Origin: Microtetraspora fusca
GTDB taxonomy: Bacteria > Actinomycetota > Actinomycetes > Streptosporangiales > Streptosporangiaceae
Length of the DNA: 33,514 nucleotides
Direction of reading: 5' to 3'
Assembly: GCF_001570365.1 (NCBI RefSeq)
Contig: NZ_BBYK01000089.1
Coordinates: 1-33,514 of the forward strand
Shown: positions 25,752-33,498 of the stretch, one piece after another
Layout: each line of letters opens with the position of its first letter
Numbering within the stretch: position 1 is the first letter of the stretch
Program-made: the position numbers and the translations under genes
The notes under the pieces: generated by a model
The model's database searches: none
The model's input: the letters and a program-made list of their open reading frames with translations, nothing else
Told to the model about the DNA's origin: nothing

Positions 25752-25922
25752 GCAAGTCCGCGTCGCCATTCGGCGCGTCTCGTCCAGATATGCCGCTACA
25801 ACGGTCTAGTCTTGGCCCGGTCAAGGGAGTGTCCGCCGATCCCGCAACCCGTGGCCATCGCCAGGAGCGGTCGTCAGTCGGCGGCATTTCGTCACCTTCT
25901 CGGGGAGCGTTCTGCGTTGAGC

Positions 25923-27236
25923 ATGGACCTGAGCAAGAACCCCGACGTCGCGGGTCTCGCCGACACCGCCGAGCTGCATCGGTACGCTGAGGCGCTCCTG
26001 GTCCACCTCGCCGCCGACGGGAGCGCGCCCGGCCTGCCGTCCGACGTCGCCGACGTGCCCGGCTACTGGCTCGCCCCCGCCGTCCAGGCCCTCGTCCTCA
26101 CGCTCGCCGGCGAGGACGCGATGGAGCCGCTTTCCCGCGCCGCCGGTCTCGACGAGGGGCGCACCGCGCTGTTCCTCTGCCTCGCCCTCGCCGTCGCCGG
26201 TCACGGCGACCGCATCCACGCCTCCTGGCTCGGCACCGCCTTCGGCGACCTGAGCGACGACCGCCCGGTGACCTCAGGCCAGCGCGCGGTGTGGCTCGCC
26301 GCGGCGCGCGGCGCGTACGGGCCGGTCGGCAAGATCTTCGTGCTCCGCAAGCTCGACGCGGTGGCCGTACCGGCCGGGGATGAGCGCTGGCTGGAGGCCC
26401 TCGTCCCCGATGAGCCGGCGCAGGTCGTGCCGCAGGCGCTCGCCGGCTTTCCCCCACTGACCGAGCTCCCCGAGATCTGCGGTCCGGTCAGGGCCGCCGA
26501 CCGGCTGAACCGGCTGCGCGAGCGCTGCGCCGAGATCACCACCTCCCGGCAGCCCGCCACCGCCTCCAAGATCGTGACCGGCTCCGTGTGGCCGGACGCC
26601 GAGCCGCTCGCCGTGCTCCACACGTTGATCGGGCAGAGCGGCCATGAGGGGCCGCTCAGCTCGCTTCGCGGCCATCTCCTCCAGGACGTCCAGCCCGGCG
26701 CCGAGCCCCACCTGGCCGCGCTCGCCCTCCATGTCGCCGCTCCCGCGGTGAAGGAGGCGGCGGAGACGCTCCTGCGCGCCGCTCAGGAGCCGCCGCCCGA
26801 CACGGTGACCCTCCCCGTGCTGGGGCACCCGGTGATCCTCCGTCCCGAGGGGCCCGATCGCGACTCCATGCAGGCGGCCGAGCACGGCATCGTCACCGAG
26901 TCGGTGCCGGAGCGGCGCGGCAACTGGCTGGGGTACGCGCTGATCGCCATCGGCGTCGTTGTACTCGGCGTCGGCTTCACGATCTCGCTGGCGGCCCCGT
27001 TCGCCGGGGTCGCCGTCGCGATGTGGGGCGGATTCCTGCTGTGGCGGCGCAGAGTCCAGGAGCAGGCCGATCTCGACCGCGTCCAGGCCCGGCTCGCCGA
27101 GCTCCACGAGACCGCCGAAGGCGCGGTGTGGGCGCTGCACGAGCACGCGCGAGAGTCGATGAAGCGCGCAGACGCCGCGGCCGAGGATTTCACGGAGCTC
27201 ACCCGTCTGCTCCGCCGCGGTCCCCGGGCCGCCTGA
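25923..27236 (+). CDS. membrane protein of unknown function with coiled-coil tail
   Basis: A 437-residue protein that I do not recognise. Residues 1-330 are Ala/Leu-rich and mostly helical, without a signal peptide. Two adjacent membrane helices follow (about 336-353 and 356-374), then a cytoplasmic tail (376-432) with heptad-like pattern (RVQEQADLDRVQARLAELHE). The large N-terminal domain is probably cytoplasmic and tethered by a hairpin of helices. The ATG at 25923 is used; a TTG at 25917 has better spacing to GGGGAG and could be the true start. An in-frame extension back into argS is non-coding. It is convergent with sepF. Confidence 0.75.
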   Translation: MDLSKNPDVAGLADTAELHRYAEALLVHLAADGSAPGLPSDVADVPGYWLAPAVQALVLTLAGEDAMEPLSRAAGLDEGRTALFLCLALAVAGHGDRIHASWLGTAFGDLSDDRPVTSGQRAVWLAAARGAYGPVGKIFVLRKLDAVAVPAGDERWLEALVPDEPAQVVPQALAGFPPLTELPEICGPVRAADRLNRLRERCAEITTSRQPATASKIVTGSVWPDAEPLAVLHTLIGQSGHEGPLSSLRGHLLQDVQPGAEPHLAALALHVAAPAVKEAAETLLRAAQEPPPDTVTLPVLGHPVILRPEGPDRDSMQAAEHGIVTESVPERRGNWLGYALIAIGVVVLGVGFTISLAAPFAGVAVAMWGGFLLWRRRVQEQADLDRVQARLAELHETAEGAVWALHEHARESMKRADAAAEDFTELTRLLRRGPRAA

Positions 27237-27299
27237 TCTCGTCGGGGGGTTTCGGATCTCTGTGGGTCGTGCGTCGCCGAGCGCCTGATCTCTGGGTTT

Positions 27300-27376
27300 C
27301 GGGTTGTTCAACCGGCCGCGTACGGCTCCGGGTTGTTCAACCGGCCGCGTACGGCTTCGGGTTGTTCAACCGGCCG
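27300..27376. repeat. 29-bp tandem repeat, 2.6 copies
   Basis: Units begin CGGGTTGTTCAACCGGCCG and start at 27300, 27329 and 27358. Units one and two differ at one base; the third is cut after 19 bases. Each unit contains the near-palindrome GGTTG-TT-CAACC. It lies between two convergent genes, with no spacers as CRISPR would have. Confidence 0.92.
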
Positions 27377-27418
27377 AGCCGGGACGGGCGAAGTACGGCC
27401 CGGGATCCCGGCCCGGCT

Positions 27419-27799
27419 TCAGATCATGGAGACTTCGACGTTGGCAGGGGTCAACAGGAAGACCTTCTCCGCGATGCGCTCGATGCGGCCCTCGCAGCCG
27501 TACGCGAGACCGGCCGCGAAATCCACCATCCGCGTCGCCTCGGCCGTCGACATGCCGACCACGTCCATGACCACCGTGTGGCCCTCGCGGAAATGCCGCC
27601 CAACGGTCAACGCGTCATCGTACTTCTGCGGACGCACCATCACGATCCGCGCGGGCTGTTCCGCGGGCTGCCAGCGCCTGGCCGCCCGCTCCGAGGCCGG
27701 CATCCAGTCATCCTCGTATTCTTCGTCGCCATAGGGCTCGTCGTACTGCTCAACGCCACCCAGGCCAAGGTAGCTTGCTACCTTGCGCACTGCCCCCAT
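27419..27799 (-). CDS. SepF-family cell-division protein (paralogue)
   Basis: A 126-residue SepF homologue with an N-terminal amphipathic membrane-targeting helix (MGAVRKVASYLGLG), an acidic linker (DEPYGDEEYEDDW) and the C-terminal SepF domain (RIVMVRPQKYDDALTVGRHF, then GHTVVMDVVGMSTAEATRMV and DFAAGLAYGCEGRIERI). SepF anchors FtsZ to the membrane. The linker is short and no ftsZ, ylmD, ylmE or divIVA is adjacent, so this is probably one of the accessory SepF paralogues of filamentous actinomycetes rather than the division-cluster copy. GAGAGG lies eight bases upstream of the ATG. Confidence 0.9.
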   Translation of the reverse strand: MGAVRKVASYLGLGGVEQYDEPYGDEEYEDDWMPASERAARRWQPAEQPARIVMVRPQKYDDALTVGRHFREGHTVVMDVVGMSTAEATRMVDFAAGLAYGCEGRIERIAEKVFLLTPANVEVSMI

Positions 27800-27875
27800 C
27801 GGTACATCCTCTCCCCGAGATCCGGCCGCATTGGGCTACCCCGATAGAAAGGACGGTAACCAACCATTCGGCCCC

Positions 27876-27910
27876 AGTCGGGCGACACGCCCGACTTGTA
27901 TTTCTTTTTT
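27876..27910 (+). terminator. intrinsic terminator upstream of phzF
   Basis: AGTCGGGC (27876-27883) pairs perfectly with GCCCGACT (27889-27896) around GACAC, followed by TGTATTTCTTTTTT. This is an unusually canonical intrinsic terminator for such a GC-rich genome. It points in the plus direction but no plus-strand gene ends nearby, so it appears to insulate the phzF promoter from readthrough. Confidence 0.88.
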
Positions 27911-27951
27911 CTGGCGTACGCCCCCGCGCCAGGCCGCATTCACGGCGTCGA

Positions 27952-27957
27952 TAGCAT
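27952..27957 (+). promoter_or_regulatory. -10 element for a leaderless phzF mRNA
   Basis: TAGCAT ends six bases before the phzF ATG; no Shine-Dalgarno is present. It lies downstream of the intrinsic terminator, so phzF has its own promoter. Confidence 0.5.
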
Positions 27958-27963
27958 CACCGT

Positions 27964-28755
27964 ATGCGCGTCTTCACCGTCGATTCGTTCACCGACCAAC
28001 CCTTCAAGGGTAACCCGGCGGGCGTCTGTTTGCTGGAAGCCTCGGCGACTGATTCCTGGATGCAGTCCGTCGCCGCCGAAATGCGCCACTCGGAAACCGC
28101 GTTCGTGCTCGGCCCGGACGCCGACGGACGCTACTCGCTGCGCTGGTTCACGCCGACGGTGGAGGTCGCGCTGTGCGGGCACGCCACCCTCGCGGCGGCG
28201 CATGTGCTCTATTCGGCCGGCCTCGCCGAAAACACGATCGAATTTACGACGCTGAGTGGAATTCTCACCGTCAGTCAGTCGGAAGACGGCTCCATAGCGA
28301 TGGATTTCCCGGCGCATTCCCCGTCGGAAATCACCCCGCCGGACGGTTTGGCCGAGGCCCTCGGAGTGCCCGTACGGTGGACCGGAATGGGCCGTACCGA
28401 TCTCCTCGCCGAGGTCGAGTCGTCACAAGTGGTACGCGATCTGACCCCTGACATCGACGCGCTGTCCGCGTTCGACGTCCGAGCCGTCATCGTGACCGCT
28501 CCCGCCGACCCGGCCGACGCGGCTGATTACGTCTCCCGGTTCTTCGCCCCTCGGGTGGGTGTCCCGGAGGACCCGGTGACGGGTTCGGCTCACTGCGTCC
28601 TGGCGCCGTACTGGTCGGCGAAGCTGGGGCGGGAGAGCCTTCTCGCCAAGCAGCTCTCACCGCGTACCGGCACGATGCGCACAACCGTCAAGGGGGACCG
28701 GGTCGAGCTTGTCGGCCAGGCCCTCACGATCTGGTCCGGCGACCTCCACGTCTAG
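27964..28755 (+). CDS. PhzF-family isomerase
   Basis: A 263-residue protein of the PhzF/diaminopimelate-epimerase fold. It has VDSFTDQPFKGNPAGV (6-21), the catalytic glutamate in MRHSETAF (Glu44), FTPTVEVALCGHATLAAAHV (62-81) and GVPEDPVTGSAHC. Members isomerise small molecules by acid/base chemistry; PhzF itself acts in phenazine synthesis, but no other phz genes are here, so the substrate is unknown. It is leaderless, insulated by a terminator upstream and followed by a hairpin at 28933-28961. It opens the more accessory part of the window. Confidence 0.93.
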   Translation: MRVFTVDSFTDQPFKGNPAGVCLLEASATDSWMQSVAAEMRHSETAFVLGPDADGRYSLRWFTPTVEVALCGHATLAAAHVLYSAGLAENTIEFTTLSGILTVSQSEDGSIAMDFPAHSPSEITPPDGLAEALGVPVRWTGMGRTDLLAEVESSQVVRDLTPDIDALSAFDVRAVIVTAPADPADAADYVSRFFAPRVGVPEDPVTGSAHCVLAPYWSAKLGRESLLAKQLSPRTGTMRTTVKGDRVELVGQALTIWSGDLHV

Positions 28756-29431
28756 GAACAGCAGGCCGCAGGACGGACGCAGGCCCAAGCGATCGTTGAG
28801 GAGCGCGGCGGCAGCCGTCATCGCAGCAATCGTCGGGACGGCGGACATGGGCCATCGTTGAGAATCACAGGCAGAGATCGCCGCTGAGGACCGGCGAAGC
28901 GGCCATCGCCGATATCAGCGAGGTGACAGCCGGCACAGCCCGGATCGCTTCCGGGCTGTGCTTCTCCCGAGTCACCGGTATGGCCGCCGAAATGGGTGGG
29001 GCGTGGGGACAGTGGAGGGAGCGGTGGCTGATGCCCGTAGGCACTACGACGGGGGGCTGCTCCGGCCGGCCGTGATAGTTGCGCTCCGGTGATGCCGCTC
29101 CCGCGGCCGTCGCGGGCGCGGTGGTACATGGCACGGTCCTACGCCGGCCTCCGCAACCCCCCGCCTCCGCGCCACACTCTCCCGCCGCACCTCCCTGCGG
29201 AACGGCCGGCCGCGTCGGGCCGTCCAGGGCCCCGTCGGTGCCGGCCGCCCAGACGCACGCTGCCGTACAGCTCCGGCCCAGTCGAGGGCCACGTGAAGCG
29301 GACGCCGCCACCTCTGGCACCGCAACCAGCGATGAGCCATGGCAGTACTACGACCTGGGCCACGGTGCCTCGCCAACCCGGTGCAGCGGCCGCCACCATG
29401 CTCCTGCCGATTGCCGATGTCCGCCAAGGCC
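28756..29431. other. 676-bp region without a recognisable gene
   Basis: ORFs occur on both strands but give Pro/Arg/Gly-rich sequence with no family match. One minus-strand stretch ending in phzF (about 28657-28914) has plausible codon bias (peptide MSAVPTIAAMTAAAALLNDR) but has no SD and runs antisense into phzF. It may be the tail of a decayed gene. The region also contains the strong hairpin at 28933-28961. I see no transposase, tRNA or attachment site. Confidence 0.5.
28933..28961. terminator. strong hairpin downstream of phzF
   Basis: GCACAGCCCGG (28933-28943) pairs perfectly with CCGGGCTGTGC (28951-28961) around seven bases. Further out GGTGAC (28922-28927) and GTCACC (28972-28977) extend the stem with an internal loop. 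It lies about 180 bases after phzF and is probably its terminator. Confidence 0.7.
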
Positions 29432-30106
29432 CTACACAGGAGACTCCGCAGCGGGCGGCAGCGTTGCCGGTGATGGGACACGCGGAACGGCGAATGCGGG
29501 ATCAAAGCCCGCGAAGGCCAGCCCGATGACGAAACCCGCGACCTCCTCCAGCTGACGGACACGATCCAGCGAGCCCAAAACGGCCGGCACCCCGCCGACA
29601 TCACGCACCAGCGTGCTGACCACCTGCAGCGCAGCCGGATCGTCGCCGCACATCGCCACCGTCACCGGATGCTCGTCCTTGCCGGGCGCCCTGCTCCACT
29701 GCTCGGCCGGAAACAGGTGGAAGGCTTTGACGACATGCGCTCCCGGAGCGAGTGCGGCGATTCGCTCAGCCATCGCCTCTCCACGTTCGGTCAGCAACAC
29801 ACCGACGCCATGCTCGACGGCATTCGTGGGATCGATCAACGGGGTCCCCTCCAGCGAGCCCTCGGACGCGCCCGCGCTTCGCAGCATCTCATCGACGCCG
29901 TCCCACGACACCGCGAGCAGCACCGCATCCCGTCCCGTGACCGCCTCACGCGGCGTGACAGCCCGCACGCCCCGGCCAAGCCGATCGGCCAGCTTCTGTG
30001 CATTGGCCTGCGACCGCCCACCGATCACCAGCTCATGTCCGGCGCGCGCCCAGCCCTCACCCAGCGCCTCCGCCAGTGTTCCGGCCCCCAAGATCCCGAT
30101 TCGCAT
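29432..30106 (-). CDS. NADP-binding oxidoreductase (F420-dependent NADP reductase-like)
   Basis: A 224-residue protein with an N-terminal Rossmann motif (MRIGILGAGTLAEALGEGWA) and the NADP-type GGRS. Downstream segments include VLLAVSWDGVDEML, DPTNAVEHG and a conserved KAFH (VKAFHLFPAEQW) as in the F420:NADP-oxidoreductase/ProC-like group. The start is the ATG at 30104-30106, since the Rossmann fold begins there and GAGGGGAGAG precedes it; the 58-residue extension upstream crosses the divergent promoter. It is divergent from an hxlR-type regulator, a common pairing in which the regulator controls the reductase. The substrate is unknown. Confidence 0.85.
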   Translation of the reverse strand: MRIGILGAGTLAEALGEGWARAGHELVIGGRSQANAQKLADRLGRGVRAVTPREAVTGRDAVLLAVSWDGVDEMLRSAGASEGSLEGTPLIDPTNAVEHGVGVLLTERGEAMAERIAALAPGAHVVKAFHLFPAEQWSRAPGKDEHPVTVAMCGDDPAALQVVSTLVRDVGGVPAVLGSLDRVRQLEEVAGFVIGLAFAGFDPAFAVPRVPSPATLPPAAESPV

Positions 30107-30160
30107 CGGTCTCTCCCCTCTCAAACAGTGATCGTCGGGCCACGGTAGTAAGGCCGATAC

Positions 30161-30174
30161 GCACCGATCGGTGC
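30161..30174. promoter_or_regulatory. candidate HxlR operator
   Basis: GCACCGATCGGTGC is a perfect 14-base palindrome located centrally in the 96-bp divergent region between the reductase and hxlR-type genes. Binding there could control both promoters. Confidence 0.65.
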
Positions 30175-30202
30175 CTGACGAACGCACGACAATGGAGGCA
30201 GG

Positions 30203-30589
30203 ATGAGCGATCGTGAAGCACACTGCTACGAACTGATTGCCGATTGCCGCCTGCGCGCGGCCATCGACCTCTTCGCCCACACATGGGATCCCGTCGTACT
30301 TGCGGCCTTACGCTCGCGTCCGCGTCGACGCCGCGAGCTGCGCACCGCGATCGGCGGCATCAGCGACAAGGTACTGACCGAGACGTTGCACCGCCTGCTC
30401 GCCAACGGCTTGGTCGACCGGCAGGCCTACGCCGCGGCCCCGCCTCGCGTCGACTACAGCCTCACCGACCTGGGCGAGAGCCTGGTCGATGGCCCGCTGG
30501 AGGCACTCGGACGCTGGATTCTCGAGCACGGCGACGAGCTTTCCGATGCCCAAGAACGCGCCCTGCGGATGCAGTCGACGCCGGGGTAA
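30203..30589 (+). CDS. HxlR-family transcriptional regulator
   Basis: A 128-residue winged-helix protein. It shows the HxlR pattern CRLRAAIDLFAHTWDPVVLAALR followed by RRRELRTAIGGISDKVLTETLHRL and the wing VDRQAYAAAPPRVDYSLTDLG. Two cysteines (8 and 15), one at the position used for redox or electrophile sensing in some family members, suggest control by oxidants or reactive aldehydes and quinones; this is inferred. GGAGG lies upstream of the ATG. It probably represses itself and the divergent reductase. Confidence 0.92.
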   Translation: MSDREAHCYELIADCRLRAAIDLFAHTWDPVVLAALRSRPRRRRELRTAIGGISDKVLTETLHRLLANGLVDRQAYAAAPPRVDYSLTDLGESLVDGPLEALGRWILEHGDELSDAQERALRMQSTPG

Positions 30590-30807
30590 CCAACCGGGAC
30601 GTCGCTCTCACCGAGCATCCATTCGACAGCCGACCACTGCGGAACGCCGACAGCGCTCGACCCGCAAGCCGCTGGCCAGCAGAGCTTGACAGCACGTGAT
30701 TCCACAGTTGCCCTCAGATATCGCCTGCGATGAGTTCCACCTCGAACCCCTCCACGTACAGCTGCATTTCCAACGGAGGGCGTGTCCTTCGTTCAGAGTG
30801 ACGGGTC

Positions 30808-30830
30808 GTGGCACCCGGTGCGGGTGCCAC
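30808..30830 (-). terminator. terminator of the epoxide hydrolase gene
   Basis: GTGGCACCC (30808-30816) pairs perfectly with GGGTGCCAC (30822-30830) around five bases, 13 bases after the stop codon of the minus-strand gene. The rest of the 254-bp gap (30590-30843) shows only a short minus-strand peptide ending MQLYVEGFEVELIAGDI, which I cannot assign. Confidence 0.75.
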
Positions 30831-30843
30831 CACCTTCGGGCGG

Positions 30844-32001
30844 CTAGCGCAGTGTGCGGAAGAACGCCCGGATGTCGGCGATGAGCAGGTCCGGCGCCTC
30901 CAGCGCGGCGAAGTGGCCGCCCCGGTCGAACTCCGACCAGTGGGTGATGGTGTTGCCGCGTTCGGCGTAGCGGCGGATGGGCAGGTCCTGGGCGAACACC
31001 GCGACCCCGGTCGGGGTCGTGGCCGGCTCGGTGTGCCAGCTGTGGGCGTGCATGTTCTCGTAGTAGAACTGCGCTGCGGACCCGCCGGTGCCGGTGAGCC
31101 AGTACAGCATCACGTTGGTCAGCAGCACGTCCCGGTCGATAGCCACCTCGGGCAACTCGGCCGCCGGGAAGGTCCATTCCTTGAACTTCTCGACCAGCCA
31201 GGCGAGCTGGCCGACCGGCGAATCGGTCAGCGCGTAGGCCAGCGTCTGCGGCCGGGTGGCCGAGAGCTTGAAGTAACCGCTCTGGTCGTCGGTGAACTCC
31301 GCCAGCACGTCCAGTCGGGCCTGCTCGGCGGGGGTGAGGCTGGCCCGCTCCTCGGCGGAGACCTGCCCGAACGGGATGAAGCCGAAGGATGCCGCGTTGA
31401 CGTGCACACCGGTGACCTGCCCTGTGGCGGCACGTCCGAGTTCCGGCGCGACCAGCGCACCCAGATCACCGCCCTGGGCGCCGTAGCGGTCGTATCCCAG
31501 CCGGTGCATCAGCTGCGCCCAGGCCGCCGCGACCCGGCCGGTGTTCCATCCGGTTTCCCGGGTCGGTCCGGACAACCCGAACCCGGGGAGCGACGGGATG
31601 ACCAGGTGGAAGGCGTCTGCGGGATCACCGCCGTGCGCGGCCGGGTCGGACAGCGGGCCGATCAGGTCGAGAAACTCCACGATAGATCCGGGCCAGCCGT
31701 GGGTGAGGATCAGCGGCAGCGCGTCCGGCCGGGGCGAGCGGATGTGCAGGAAGTGCACGCGCTGCCCGTCGATCTCGGTGGTGAACTGCGGGATCTCGTT
31801 CAGCCTCGCTTCGTGCTTCCGCCAGTCGTAGGCCGTACGCCAGTACTCCGCCAGCTCACGCAGGTAGGCCAGTGGCACGCCGCGGGCCCACCCGACGCCC
31901 GCCAGGTCGGTCGGCCAGCGGGTGGCGGCCAGGCGGTCGCGCAGGTCGTCCAGGTCGCACTGGGGGATCTCGATGCGGAACGGAGTGACGGTGTCGTTCA
32001 T
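30844..32001 (-). CDS. epoxide hydrolase (alpha/beta hydrolase with EHN domain)
   Basis: A 385-residue protein. The EHN domain is at the N-terminus ([18 protein letters not shown], 7-24). The oxyanion motif is HGWPGS (101-106), the nucleophile Asp179 is in AQGGDLGA, and the C-terminal catalytic His363 is in GGHFAALE. This matches microsomal-type epoxide hydrolases, which open epoxides to diols. The start is the ATG at 31999-32001; an extension upstream is antisense to the WYL regulator. It is divergent from that regulator and very likely controlled by it. The natural substrate (xenobiotic or a secondary metabolite) is unknown. Confidence 0.92.
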   Translation of the reverse strand: MNDTVTPFRIEIPQCDLDDLRDRLAATRWPTDLAGVGWARGVPLAYLRELAEYWRTAYDWRKHEARLNEIPQFTTEIDGQRVHFLHIRSPRPDALPLILTHGWPGSIVEFLDLIGPLSDPAAHGGDPADAFHLVIPSLPGFGLSGPTRETGWNTGRVAAAWAQLMHRLGYDRYGAQGGDLGALVAPELGRAATGQVTGVHVNAASFGFIPFGQVSAEERASLTPAEQARLDVLAEFTDDQSGYFKLSATRPQTLAYALTDSPVGQLAWLVEKFKEWTFPAAELPEVAIDRDVLLTNVMLYWLTGTGGSAAQFYYENMHAHSWHTEPATTPTGVAVFAQDLPIRRYAERGNTITHWSEFDRGGHFAALEAPDLLIADIRAFFRTLR

Positions 32002-32010
32002 GTCGGTAAC

Positions 32011-32049
32011 GCTAGAAGCACTAGCGGACACCTTCGGTCCTCTAGTGCT
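32011..32049. promoter_or_regulatory. candidate operator of the WYL regulator
   Basis: AGCACTAG (32017-32024) and CTAGTGCT (32042-32049) are perfect inverted arms 17 bases apart. A smaller palindrome GCTAG-AAGCA-CTAGC (32011-32025) overlaps the first. All lie in the 63-bp divergent gap, so one protein could control both genes. Confidence 0.7.
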
Positions 32050-32064
32050 GGCAGACTTGCGCGG

Positions 32065-33045
32065 GTGAAGGAGACATCCGCGCGTCTGCTGCGGCTGCTG
32101 GCCCTGTTGCAGGCCCGCCGCGACTGGTCCGGGCAGGAACTGGCCGACCGCCTCGGCGTCACTACTCGCACTGTGCGCCGGGACGTGGACAAGCTGCGCG
32201 ACCTGGACTACCCGGTCCATGCCGTGAAGGGCATCGCCGGTGGCTATCGACTCGGCCCGGGCGCTCAACTCCCCCCGCTGCTGCTCGATGACGACGAAGC
32301 CGTCGCCGCGGCCATCGCGCTGCGCATGGCGGCCGGCAGCGGCGTCGCGGAGATCGGCGAAACCGCGGTGCGCGCCCTGCTCAAGCTCGAACAGGTGCTG
32401 CCGGCCCGGCTCCGGCACCGGGTCAACGCCGTACGGCCCTCCGCGGTGCGCACCCCGTCGCCCGCATCCGCCGTGGACGCCGACGTGCTGAGCACCATCG
32501 GCTCCGCCTGCCGAGACCATCAGCGCCTACGCTTCGACTACCGCGGCAGCGGCGGTGCCCATACCCGTCGGCAGGTCGAACCGCACGCACTGGTGACGTG
32601 GGGTTCCCGCTGGTATCTGGTCGCCTGGGACTGCGACCGTGCAGACTGGCGCACCTTCCGCGTCGACCGCATCCAGCCCAAGACCCCCACCGGGCCACGG
32701 TTCACGCCGCGTGAGCTGCCCGGCGGAGATCCTGCCGCACATGTCGCCTCCAGCGTCGGCCGGATGTGGACCTACCAGGCAACCGTCCGGCTACACATCC
32801 CGGCGACCTCCGACATCGCCCGGACCGCCGCCACCTACGGCCGCGTCGAGCCCGTCGAGGAGGACAGCTGCCTGCTGCACATCGGTGCCGACACCCCGCG
32901 CGCGCTCACATTCCTGCTCGGCGCGCTCGAGGTCGACTTCGACATCGTCGACGCACCCGGCCTCGCCGTCCATTTGCGGCACATCACGGAGCGATACCAG
33001 CGGGCCCTCAGCGCGTGCCCGCCGGAAGGCCCGGCAGAGGCTTGA
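32065..33045 (+). CDS. WYL-domain transcriptional regulator
   Basis: A 326-residue protein. An N-terminal helix-turn-helix ([20 protein letters not shown], 21-40) is followed by KLRDLDYPV and a middle segment. The WYL domain (about 139-210, with W183-Y184-L185 in [11 protein letters not shown]) and a C-terminal WCX region complete it. WYL proteins sense small ligands or nucleic acids and are typically local regulators. The GTG at 32065 is chosen because the HTH begins directly after it; upstream frame is antisense to the epoxide hydrolase. The likely target is the divergent epoxide hydrolase gene. Confidence 0.92.
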   Translation: MKETSARLLRLLALLQARRDWSGQELADRLGVTTRTVRRDVDKLRDLDYPVHAVKGIAGGYRLGPGAQLPPLLLDDDEAVAAAIALRMAAGSGVAEIGETAVRALLKLEQVLPARLRHRVNAVRPSAVRTPSPASAVDADVLSTIGSACRDHQRLRFDYRGSGGAHTRRQVEPHALVTWGSRWYLVAWDCDRADWRTFRVDRIQPKTPTGPRFTPRELPGGDPAAHVASSVGRMWTYQATVRLHIPATSDIARTAATYGRVEPVEEDSCLLHIGADTPRALTFLLGALEVDFDIVDAPGLAVHLRHITERYQRALSACPPEGPAEA

Positions 33046-33072
33046 TCGCGACATGGAGAAAGCCAGGGAAAC

Positions 33073-33099
33073 AAAAAAGGGGCCTGCCACAGACCCCCT
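33073..33099 (-). terminator. intrinsic terminator, cassette copy 1
   Basis: On the minus strand AGGGG (from 33099) pairs with CCCCT (to 33078) and is followed by five more T. It also lies just beyond the WYL gene, but it points the other way, so it serves a minus-strand transcript from further right. Confidence 0.75.
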
Positions 33100-33236
33100 C
33101 AAAACACCGGCGACACTCGCAGGCGCAGCCAGCACAACAGATCCCACGAATGAACCGCCCACAACCCCCTACCCACGGCACAGCACCAGCCGGCGGGCCA
33201 CAAAGCCAGCCCTCGCCCCACAGCCACCGACAGCAC

Positions 33237-33260
33237 AGCCAGCCAGCCAGCCAGCCAGCC
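33237..33260. repeat. AGCC microsatellite, six copies
   Basis: Six perfect AGCC units inside the T-free stretch. Slippage at this site could vary the length of the non-coding region. Confidence 0.95.
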
Positions 33261-33405
33261 GGGACACCACACCCCGGCCCGGGGAAACCCCCAACCCCGG
33301 CACCACCACCGGACGCAGGAAACAAACCCAGCCCCCGGACCCGGAACACCACACCCCAGCCCCGGCCGACAACCACCAACACCACAGCCCGCCGACCCCG
33401 GGAAC

Positions 33406-33437
33406 AAAAAAAGAGGGGCCCCACCACGGACCCCCTC
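33406..33437 (-). terminator. intrinsic terminator, cassette copy 2
   Basis: On the minus strand GAGGGG (33437-33432) pairs with CCCCTC (33418-33413), followed by seven T (33412-33406). Flanks match copy 1 (CCCCTCAAAACACC on the plus strand). Confidence 0.82.
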
Positions 33438-33498
33438 AAAACACCACACCACCACCAGCCGGGCCAGCCAGAACACCACAACCCCGGCCGTGGGAAAC

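Noticed and set aside
25536-25922. N-terminal extension of the 437-residue membrane protein into argS
   Set aside because: It would overlap argS in another frame and cross the argS terminator.
27300-27376. CRISPR array (29-bp units)
   Set aside because: The units are directly adjacent with no spacers and no cas genes are present.
33008-33481. 157-residue minus-strand ORF and overlapping ORFs in other frames
   Set aside because: The strand lacks A, so no stop codon can occur; the translations are Gly/Trp/Cys/Val-rich and open in several frames at once.
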